Below are positions 1 through 4,829 of a stretch of DNA of 9,070 bases, piece by piece. The notes under the pieces were generated by a model. It was not told where the DNA came from. It made no database searches and was given only the letters and a program-made list of their open reading frames with translations. The first letter of the stretch is position 1, and each line of letters begins with the position of its first letter. This stretch comes from Rhodoferax sp. GTDB taxonomy: Bacteria > Pseudomonadota > Gammaproteobacteria > Burkholderiales > Burkholderiaceae. Both the position numbers and the translations under genes were made by a program. Where the stretch lies: the NCBI GenBank assembly GCA_020048295.1, contig JAIFMT010000062.1, positions 1 through 9,070 on the forward strand, written 5' to 3'.

Positions 1-144
1 TGCTGTGGTGACGGTTGCATCATCCAGCAGGGGTCGGAACTCGGTGCTGGTCGCCAGCAGGTTGCGGTTGGTCTGGGCAGCCTCGCCCAATGCCCGGGCC
101 GACACGCGCGGCAGCTCGCCGGTAAAGTTGGTGATCTTGATCAT
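1..144 (-). CDS. N-terminus of a phage tail-side structural protein (partial)
   Basis: An open frame starts at ATG 142-144 and runs off the window edge, giving 48 residues that begin MIKITNFTGELPRVSARALG. The pattern of a short hydrophobic start followed by PRVSARALGEAAQTNRNLL resembles the opening of large proteins often found after the connector genes of podovirus-like phages, generally annotated as hypothetical or tail proteins; this is recalled family knowledge. The start lies 7 nt after the stop of the preceding gene, and the spacer is A-rich (TCAAAAA) without a clear Shine-Dalgarno sequence, so coupling to the upstream gene is likely. The visible part is clearly richer in GC (about 69% over positions 1-120) than the neighbouring gene (about 52%), which may mark a mosaic junction. 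The function cannot be assigned from 48 residues. Confidence 0.7.
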   Translation of the reverse strand, partial: MIKITNFTGELPRVSARALGEAAQTNRNLLATSTEFRPLLDDATVTTA

Positions 145-151
145 TTTTTGA

Positions 152-757
152 CTAAAACCACACTTTTGATGTTCTGACGGTTGACCTTGCAAATCCCTTT
201 AGCGCATCCGTTGCAGCATCGGCAATGGCCTCGTTCCAAGCGGATTTTGCGATTGATGCGCCTGCAATGTCGAAATAGTCACGCCCCTTTGACACCAGAA
301 TGCGCGACAGCGCACCTTGCGCGATGGCCTCTGCGTATTGGCTGAACGAATCAGGAATGGTTATTGCCGACAGGCTTGGTGCCAGTGCGCAATAGGTCAC
401 GATTGGCAATCCTGCTTCTTGCGCAGGTCGCAACTCAAATCCAGTGAATGTTCCGTAAACATATGGCTCAATGCATCCGGCTGCATCAAGCTCTTTGCCA
501 TCATCTGCCGATATCGGGTAGAGGGTGTCCTCTCCAAATGTAAGGCTGATGAATGAGCAAACCTGCATGTCCGATGTGATGTCAAACTCATAAGCCGTTT
601 GAAGAGCGACTGTGTTGATTTTGTCTTGGTACTCCCTCCATACCATTGACTTCTGACACAACTCGATCACTGCCAGTCGAACATTCAGTTCAACGATGAT
701 TTCAGGGCATCCCTTGGCATATGGCAGAACGTATGGCAGGAAGTCGGACAGATTCAC
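152..757 (-). CDS. Connector/tail-region structural protein of unknown function
   Basis: This is a 201-residue soluble protein with no signal peptide or membrane segment. It starts at GTG 755-757, sharing 4 nt (GTGA) with the stop of the adaptor gene upstream; there is no strong Shine-Dalgarno sequence, so translation probably depends on coupling. The N-terminus (residues 1-45: FLPYVLPYAKGCPE, then VRLAVIELCQKSMVWREYQ) resembles the opening of a recurring phage family of the type 'LP-x-GCPEP-...-aR-aA-efC-rt-wRe' that follows the adaptor gene in related late operons. The C-terminal half is helical and alanine-rich (AIAQGALSRILVSKGRDYFD), as expected for a packed structural protein. A role at the head-tail connector or tail tube is inferred from position only. 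I do not recognise a named gene. Confidence 0.82.
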   Translation of the reverse strand: MNLSDFLPYVLPYAKGCPEIIVELNVRLAVIELCQKSMVWREYQDKINTVALQTAYEFDITSDMQVCSFISLTFGEDTLYPISADDGKELDAAGCIEPYVYGTFTGFELRPAQEAGLPIVTYCALAPSLSAITIPDSFSQYAEAIAQGALSRILVSKGRDYFDIAGASIAKSAWNEAIADAATDALKGFARSTVRTSKVWF

Positions 758-1554
758 GATGCAGCACCCATTGGTTCAGGTGCAAAAGGCAGGCGCTGAA
801 GGTTTGGATTGTTGCCAGTGAGCGCTGTCACTTTGGCATTCAGAGAATTTGAGAACAGCGCCGTGTAATTGGCTGCCAATGGCCCATTTGCTGCAAACTC
901 CGCATCCTTCATGAAGGCCCGAGCGCATACGTAGTTAACCAGATCATCAATGTGTTCATCGTTGACGCTGATCTTTGTCGTGCTGCTGCCGGATGCAAGG
1001 TAAAGCTCAGACCCAGCAGTTCCAGTATTCGGGATCGTCAGTGGCTGCGCCGTATAAGCCACCTCTGCCCACATGGCAGGCGTTGCTGGCACGCCAGGCG
1101 ACACGTAGAAATAGCGCGGAATCCGGGGATCGTGCATGTAATTCTGAATCTCTGTGCCGGTGATGGTGTGCCATGTCGGCTTTTGAGAGTCAAGCACTTC
1201 TCGCCCATCAGTCAAAATCCTGATGCTCTTTCCAGGTGTCGCGCCGTCTGCACCCATGTTTCGAATGACATCCAAAACTTGCGTCCCAAGGATGGCTTGT
1301 GATGGCGTTGACCCGTCACCCGGCTTGCAATCGGCTGCTGCAATGGATTCAATGCTCTGGCGCGTGCCAGTTTTCAGCTTGATGGCATCAATGCGCGAGT
1401 TTGAAGCAGGCAGGAACTTTGAAATGGCCAGATGGGCATCATTGAGCCAATTGACAATCTCAATTTCAGGCCAGCGTGTGAACTGCGGGCTGACATCCTG
1501 GAGAAGAGAACTGATGCGCCAGATGGCATCTTTCACGAGAATGGTGCTTGCCAT
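754..1554 (-). CDS. Putative phage head-tail adaptor protein (DUF6682-like)
   Basis: This 266-residue protein starts at ATG 1552-1554, preceded by a strong Shine-Dalgarno GGAGG about 8 nt upstream that lies inside the end of the previous gene. The N-terminus is helical (KDAIWRISSLLQD), then comes RWPEIEIVNWLNDAHLAISKFLPASN (residues 27-52) and LKTGTRQSI (60-68). The order 'L-x-D ... rW ... El-x-wlNdA ... i-x-x-x-P ... l-x-x-GtrQ' matches the phage adaptor group I recall as DUF6682; the family label rests on memory rather than a search. Such proteins are thought to sit below the portal and link it to the tail. Its place after the capsid-associated genes and before tail genes fits this. The residues around 70-100 and 175-190, rich in G, S, T and A, look like loops. 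Confidence 0.75.
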   Translation of the reverse strand: MASTILVKDAIWRISSLLQDVSPQFTRWPEIEIVNWLNDAHLAISKFLPASNSRIDAIKLKTGTRQSIESIAAADCKPGDGSTPSQAILGTQVLDVIRNMGADGATPGKSIRILTDGREVLDSQKPTWHTITGTEIQNYMHDPRIPRYFYVSPGVPATPAMWAEVAYTAQPLTIPNTGTAGSELYLASGSSTTKISVNDEHIDDLVNYVCARAFMKDAEFAANGPLAANYTALFSNSLNAKVTALTGNNPNLQRLPFAPEPMGAAS

Positions 1555-1557
1555 GGC

Positions 1558-1917
1558 TTAAACCTCCGACTGGAAAAATTCAACGATCTTGTCGCGGATC
1601 GTGTCGCACTTGGCGTTGTGGTGAACCTTGATGCCGTTGGCGTGCGCGAAGGCATGCAATTCGGCATCCGACATAGGCCGCAAATCAAGCACAGTTCCAG
1701 CCTCGTCATCGCGCAAAATGTAGGGTGAATCAGGCTCAGAAATTGTCACTTGTTCCAGTGCGCTTGGCACTTTTTCAACTTTGGCAGTCAGAATTGCAGA
1801 CATTGGCGCTACATCACACACCACATCGCCCTTGTCGTTGGGCTCAAACACCAGTTCGACATCGGTGAACTGGTGAACATAGGTCTTGCTGCGCCGGTAG
1901 GCCTGAACGAGTGCCAT
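1558..1917 (-). CDS. Small capsid-region protein with SAP/HeH-like C-terminus
   Basis: This 119-residue protein starts at ATG 1915-1917, chosen because AAGGAG sits 6 nt upstream and because the open frame further upstream would run back through the terminator and into the previous gene. Residues 1-60 are beta-prone and acidic (TDVELVFEPNDKGDVVCDV). The last ~40 residues, MSDAELHAFAHANGIKVHHN followed by AKCDTIRDKIVEFF, have the helix - extended loop - helix layout of SAP/HeH/LEM-type mini-domains (ELxxfaxxxgI ... K-x-dtiRdkIvef), which often bind nucleic acid. That assignment is by pattern, not search. The gene follows the terminator at 1936-1965, so it probably receives less transcription than the capsid gene. 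It may be a minor head or head-completion protein, but no function is demonstrated. Confidence 0.8.
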   Translation of the reverse strand: MALVQAYRRSKTYVHQFTDVELVFEPNDKGDVVCDVAPMSAILTAKVEKVPSALEQVTISEPDSPYILRDDEAGTVLDLRPMSDAELHAFAHANGIKVHHNAKCDTIRDKIVEFFQSEV

Positions 1918-1935
1918 GCAAATCTCCTTGAATTC

Positions 1936-1965
1936 AAAAAAGGGGTAGCCAGTGATGACTACCCC
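1936..1965 (-). terminator. Rho-independent terminator
   Basis: Read on the minus strand, a 7-bp perfect stem (GGGGTAG at 1965-1959 pairing with CTACCCC at 1948-1942), with two further inner pairs possible, is followed directly by six T residues (1941-1936). It lies between the stop of the beta-rich capsid-accessory gene and the Shine-Dalgarno of the next gene (AAGGAG, 1929-1924). Because the late operon continues on the same strand, it probably acts as a partial terminator that lowers transcription of the adaptor and tail genes relative to the capsid genes. On the plus strand the hairpin is followed by AAAA rather than T residues, so it should work only in the minus direction. Confidence 0.85.
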
Positions 1966-1985
1966 AAAACCACCCCACTGGAGAA

Positions 1986-2462
1986 TCAGCCTTGCAGCAA
2001 CATCAACAGTTGCCCGACCTTGCCCGATCCGGCATAGGTCGCCGCAATCGTGGTGCACTTGAGCACAATCTCGCGGTCGCCAGACAGCAATGTGGTCGCC
2101 TTGACTTGGCCCTGGGCGCAAACACTGGTTGTGTTGCGCACAATGGCCGTGCTTTGGCCTGCGGTGAGTGCAGATCCCCACACTTCAGAGCCAATGTCGG
2201 TTGATACCGGAATGGCCAGCGTGGCATTCGATACGCCAAGCGACCATGCGATGGCTGCTGTGCCGGTGTCGATGTCCGGGAAAACAAGCGCCCAGTCAAG
2301 GCACTTGTACCCTTCTGGAATTGTGCAAAGCTGAATGTAGTCATTGGCAGCGTATGCGGTTGAGGAAAACTCCACATCCACCGTTGTCCACTCGGGACCG
2401 GCTTCGCTGGGGAGGTACAGGGGCTTCGCATTGGTGAAGCATTTGGTTTGAGTCTTTGCCAC
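1986..2462 (-). CDS. Beta-rich phage structural protein, candidate capsid decoration or stabilising protein
   Basis: This 158-residue protein starts at GTG 2460-2462, chosen because GGAG lies 7 nt upstream; an ATG 51 nt further upstream has no comparable ribosome site and falls in the intergenic hairpin region. The sequence is rich in beta-prone and small residues (AYAANDYIQLCTIPEGYKCL, then VFPDIDTGTAAIAWSLGVSN), with a regular 'lPeGy-x-clDwalvfPDiDtGt' segment that I associate with small proteins encoded directly after DUF4043-type capsid genes. It has no signal peptide, membrane helix or catalytic motif. Position immediately after the major capsid gene and before a strong terminator implies high expression and a stoichiometric role on the shell; the decoration role is an inference. 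The Shine-Dalgarno is enclosed in a small hairpin (2464-2476). Confidence 0.82.
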   Translation of the reverse strand: MAKTQTKCFTNAKPLYLPSEAGPEWTTVDVEFSSTAYAANDYIQLCTIPEGYKCLDWALVFPDIDTGTAAIAWSLGVSNATLAIPVSTDIGSEVWGSALTAGQSTAIVRNTTSVCAQGQVKATTLLSGDREIVLKCTTIAATYAGSGKVGQLLMLLQG

Positions 2463-2463
2463 G

Positions 2464-2476
2464 ATAGGGCTCCTAT
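2464..2476 (-). promoter_or_regulatory. Shine-Dalgarno hairpin before the GTG start at 2462
   Basis: On the minus strand the sequence ATAGG-AGC-CCTAT forms a 5-bp stem with a 3-nt loop, one base before the GTG start. The ribosome-binding GGAG (2473-2470) spans the 5' arm and the loop, so folding would partly hide it. This may moderate translation or make it depend on ribosome loading. The stem is short, and its effect is inferred. Confidence 0.5.
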
Positions 2477-2494
2477 GGAATTGAGTTGATGGTG

Positions 2495-2511
2495 AAAGGG
2501 GCCGGAGCCCC
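2495..2511 (-). terminator. Possible weak terminator after the major capsid gene
   Basis: Read on the minus strand, GGGGC (2511-2507) pairs with GCCCC (2502-2498) around a TCCG tetraloop of the stable UNCG type, followed by TTTC. The all-GC stem lies 9 nt after the capsid stop codon. The T-tract is only three residues, so termination is probably partial; the hairpin could instead protect the 3' end of the capsid message or be a processing site. Confidence 0.5.
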
Positions 2512-2520
2512 AATCAATCT

Positions 2521-3645
2521 TTAGGCCACGTCAGCGCAGTACGTGTCCAAGGCGATCACGCCAAAGTCACGGGTCACAGCGCCGTCTTTGCTCTTGTACG
2601 TGGATTTCTTCACGCCCATGATGCAATGCGTACCGATTTCGACCTGATCCTCATGGTCAGTCATCACCTCGGTCCAGCGGTAACGTGTCCCCATGCCGCC
2701 ACTTGAGCCATAAGCCAGTTCGCCAGCTTGCGAGCCCAAGAACAGGGCGCGGGCTGCCTTGACAGAGCCGCCGCCGTAGTCGTTGAAGCGCATCACGTTG
2801 CGATGCTTGTGAATCACGCAGTCAGCGTACATGCCGCCACTGTTCTTGAACAGCAAGGCATTGGAGCCAGACGCAGCGGCAGCGGCCTTCTGAATGTCAA
2901 GCCATTGACCAGTCGCAGCGTTGGCCTTCATTGCGTCGTACTGGAATGTGTGACACAGAACCACATAGCACTTCTTGCCGTCCACATTTACCGGGACCAT
3001 TGACAACTCGTTGGTGCCGTCGCCGCCCATGGTTTCGGCCTTAGCCACTGCGCGGTCGATCAAACGAAGGTCAAAGCCGTCATCTGTTCCAACATCGCTC
3101 TTGGCTGTGGCATTGCCGCCGTACATCAAGTGCATGGTGTCCGGTGCAGTGATGGCATTCACGGTGAACATCGCATTGGTCGAGGTCCACAGGTAGCCTG
3201 TGCCGCCATAGTTGCCAAAGCCACCCGACAAATAGATGAAGTGCAACTCGTCTTGCAGGCGAGCCCACCAGTCTTTCATGACGATCTTGGCATCTTCACG
3301 CAGGTTGCGCAGCGTAGCCTTCGATGTCACACGGTCGCCAGCACCCACCGCGCCGCGCACTTGGTCGATGCGAAGTTTGTCGGTGAAATACTTCAGCGGT
3401 GCGCCGCGACCTTCTAGCTTGGCCTGAACCACAGGCTCCATGCTCATGGGCATCAACAGATCAACTGTGACTTCCAGGCCTGCATCCTTTTCCAGATCGG
3501 TGATGACCTGAATTGGCGTGCGAGCGCGTTTGCTCTCGCTGGCCATGGATGACGAAAAGTACGACTCGCGGTTGATGGCAACTGCGAGGTCCGTACCCCA
3601 TTTCTTTACTTCTTGCGGGTCATTGACCCCGAACTTGGTCTGCAT
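2521..3645 (-). CDS. Major capsid protein, N4-gp56 / DUF4043 family
   Basis: This 374-residue protein builds the icosahedral head shell. It starts at ATG 3643-3645 with AGGAG 7 nt upstream. The sequence matches the pattern of the N4-gp56 (DUF4043, HK97-fold) capsid family: an N-terminal segment where subunits of the family typically open (FGVNDPQEVKKWGTDLAVAI, residues 5-24), a central MEPVVQAKLEGRGAPLKYF stretch (69-87) leading into DKLRIDQVRGAVGAG (89-103), a DDGFDLRLIDRAVAKAE segment (188-204), MVPVNVDGKKCYVVLCHTFQ (216-235), and a C-terminal region with SQAGELAYG, HEDQVEIG and GVIALDTYC (305-370). The length is usual for the family, and no protease-type delta domain is visible at the N-terminus. 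It follows the scaffold-like and CsrA-like genes. Its leader is unusually long for this compact operon and structured, suggesting that translation is controlled separately. Family assignment is from memory of the pattern, with good confidence. Confidence 0.92.
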   Translation of the reverse strand: MQTKFGVNDPQEVKKWGTDLAVAINRESYFSSSMASESKRARTPIQVITDLEKDAGLEVTVDLLMPMSMEPVVQAKLEGRGAPLKYFTDKLRIDQVRGAVGAGDRVTSKATLRNLREDAKIVMKDWWARLQDELHFIYLSGGFGNYGGTGYLWTSTNAMFTVNAITAPDTMHLMYGGNATAKSDVGTDDGFDLRLIDRAVAKAETMGGDGTNELSMVPVNVDGKKCYVVLCHTFQYDAMKANAATGQWLDIQKAAAAASGSNALLFKNSGGMYADCVIHKHRNVMRFNDYGGGSVKAARALFLGSQAGELAYGSSGGMGTRYRWTEVMTDHEDQVEIGTHCIMGVKKSTYKSKDGAVTRDFGVIALDTYCADVA

Positions 3646-3735
3646 ATAGTGCTCCTGTTTAGATTTCCACAGGGCTGCACTACTGCGCGGCCATTACGAC
3701 GAGATTGAGGCTCCCGTTAAGCCTTTCCTACCCGT
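3646..3735 (-). promoter_or_regulatory. Structured leader of the capsid gene with GGA motifs
   Basis: The 90-nt gap between the CsrA-like gene and the capsid start is among the largest in the operon. On the minus strand it can form three hairpins: AGGCT/AGCCT (3724-3720 with 3712-3708); an imperfect 7-bp stem with an AGTA loop (3692-3673); and CCTGT/ACAGG (3673-3669 with 3658-3654). The 10-nt loop of the last opens with GGA, and its 3' arm contains the first part of the capsid Shine-Dalgarno AGGAG. The second and third stems share base 3673. Four GGA triplets occur (3728-3726, 3714-3712, 3668-3666, 3655-3653). GGA in a loop plus GGA at the ribosome site is the usual layout of CsrA targets, so this is a candidate site for the neighbouring CsrA-like protein. 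I see no convincing promoter here. Confidence 0.5.
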
Positions 3736-3927
3736 TCACTGCTTCACGCCAATCTTGGCAAAGTTCGCCATTGCTGGAGAAACTTTGTGGACGGTCGTTG
3801 GCCTTGCGAAGTCGAGGCGAATCCGGGCACGCTGTCCCGATTTCTCTTCAATACGCAGTTTGATGTCATCGCCAATGGCAATTGACTCGCCTGGGCGTAT
3901 TTCACCAAACCATGTATGCTCCTTCAT
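3736..3927 (-). CDS. CsrA-family (carbon storage regulator-like) RNA-binding protein, phage-encoded
   Basis: This 63-residue protein starts at ATG 3925-3927, whose A is shared with the scaffold stop (TGATG); another ATG 15 nt upstream is possible, but this start gives an N-terminus nearer CsrA length. Residues 11-48 align without gaps to E. coli CsrA 7-44: RPGESIAIGDDIKLRI matches RVGETLMIGDEVTVTV, then G31, R35, I36 and VHK (46-48) match G27, R31, I32 and VHR. CsrA dimers bind GGA motifs in mRNA leaders, commonly near the ribosome site, to block or alter translation. Of the main RNA-binding positions, R7 (R11), V42 and H43 are kept and R44 is K48, but the first strand (CsrA L4, R6) is replaced by FGEI, so binding strength or specificity may differ. 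Placement before the capsid gene suggests a role in late-gene timing or host control; this is inferred. Confidence 0.8.
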   Translation of the reverse strand: MKEHTWFGEIRPGESIAIGDDIKLRIEEKSGQRARIRLDFARPTTVHKVSPAMANFAKIGVKQ

Positions 3928-4808
3928 CACTCTGCCATCCACCGATCACGTTGGTCGTTTGTCAGTGCTGCATGCGCTCGTTCCAGTGCAAGGCCTTCCA
4001 AATTGCGCATGTGCGCAAACTCATCGGCATTGACTGCACCGGTCGCAGCAACAGGTACTGAGCGAAGTGTCGGAGGTAATTCTGTTTGGTCAACCCCATT
4101 GCGGGTAGTTGGCGCTACTTTTTTTGCAACTGGCTGAAAACCCAAATCATCCTTGGTCATTCGGTGCGCTTCGGTCAGAAACCAGGCAGCATCGCGGTTC
4201 TCATTCTTTGGGTCAGCACCAAGTGCCCGCAAGTTTGTGTTGTACGCAGCCAGCAGCGCCGGTTTAGCTTTGTAGTCCAGCCCTTCAGACTTGAAACTGG
4301 TGAATGCCTGTGCTTCTGACCTGTTCCATTCAGCGCGTGCCGTCTGTTCTGCCGCCTGGGCGTTGGCCTTCTCGAAAATGCTGGCCGTCAGCGCTTGAGT
4401 CTTGAGTTCGTCCTTGGCGGCTTCGGTGCGCTCGCGGATCTCCTGATATGCATCAGCCTCAATTTCACCAGACATCAGCATTTTGAAGGCTTCGCGCTCT
4501 TCGGTTGTCAGTGCTGCAATTTGTTCTTTTGCATCGGCAGGAACTTCAGCGCTGTACTGCGGCACAAACGGTGCTGGCTTTTCCTGCTCGGTTGCCACGG
4601 CTTGCTCTGACGTTGTTGCGATGGCTACTGCTGCCTCTTGCTCTGCGGCTGCGCTGGCATGCGGATCAGTGTCACTTGTGACACTCTCGTCCGCTGGAAC
4701 GTCCAGCAAAGCAGCAATCTCAGACTTGGCTAACATGCTCAAGTCCTGCTCGGTGTAGCCTTGCGCGTTGAGGGTGGCGAGGTCGGTTTCATTGATGTCG
4801 AGTGTCAT
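3927..4808 (-). CDS. Putative scaffolding protein (acidic, coiled-coil)
   Basis: This 293-residue protein starts at ATG 4806-4808 with a modest AAGAG about 6 nt upstream. It is acidic and rich in A, E, Q and T: a short helical N-terminus (1-37), a low-complexity Ala/Glu segment (50-77), a long predicted helix or coiled-coil region (94-165), and a C-terminal block (244-293) of the form LPPTLRSVPVAATG ... EFAHMRNLEGLALERAHAAL. Between portal and major capsid this composition is typical of scaffolding proteins, which shape the procapsid and then leave; the C-terminal 'PPtL-x-x-vP-a ... f-x-x-l-x-L-x-G-x-x-x-E-x-A' block recurs in proteins next to N4-gp56 capsids. No protease motif is seen. Its stop overlaps the CsrA-like start by one base. 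Scaffold function is inferred from position and composition. Confidence 0.75.
   Translation of the reverse strand: MTLDINETDLATLNAQGYTEQDLSMLAKSEIAALLDVPADESVTSDTDPHASAAAEQEAAVAIATTSEQAVATEQEKPAPFVPQYSAEVPADAKEQIAALTTEEREAFKMLMSGEIEADAYQEIRERTEAAKDELKTQALTASIFEKANAQAAEQTARAEWNRSEAQAFTSFKSEGLDYKAKPALLAAYNTNLRALGADPKNENRDAAWFLTEAHRMTKDDLGFQPVAKKVAPTTRNGVDQTELPPTLRSVPVAATGAVNADEFAHMRNLEGLALERAHAALTNDQRDRWMAE
4668..4685. repeat. Inverted repeat, copy 1 (inside the scaffold-like gene)
   Basis: AGTGTCAC-TT-GTGACACT is an 18-nt inverted repeat with 8-nt arms. Seventeen of its bases (4669-4685) recur identically at 4973-4989. On the minus-strand RNA it can form a 7-bp stem with a CAAG loop. Here it encodes the residues SVTSDT (42-47), whereas the other copy is read in a different frame, so the identity is not explained by shared protein sequence. 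Confidence 0.6.
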
Positions 4809-4829
4809 GGTTTTCTCTTTCGTGGTGGG

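Noticed and set aside
952..1561. Several plus-strand open frames opposite the adaptor gene
   Set aside because: They overlap one another and the well-supported minus-strand gene, and their sequences are low in recognisable protein character.
1918..2181. Upstream extension of the 119-aa gene to an ATG at 2181
   Set aside because: It would overlap the previous gene by nearly 200 nt and read through the terminator, whereas ATG 1917 has AAGGAG at ideal spacing.
2463..2513. Upstream extension of the beta-rich gene to an ATG at 2513
   Set aside because: No ribosome site is present there and the extension crosses the capsid 3' hairpin; GTG 2462 has GGAG at 7 nt.
3685..3699. A four-codon minigene (ATG GCC GCG CAG TAG, minus strand) in the capsid leader
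   Set aside because: No Shine-Dalgarno precedes it and such tiny frames arise often by chance.
3928..3942. Five extra N-terminal residues on the CsrA-like protein
   Set aside because: The TGATG overlap start at 3927 gives a length closer to CsrA and a standard coupled junction, though the longer form cannot be fully excluded.
4668..4685. The inverted repeat as a transcription terminator
   Set aside because: It lies inside a coding region, has only moderate GC, and is not followed by a T-tract on either strand.
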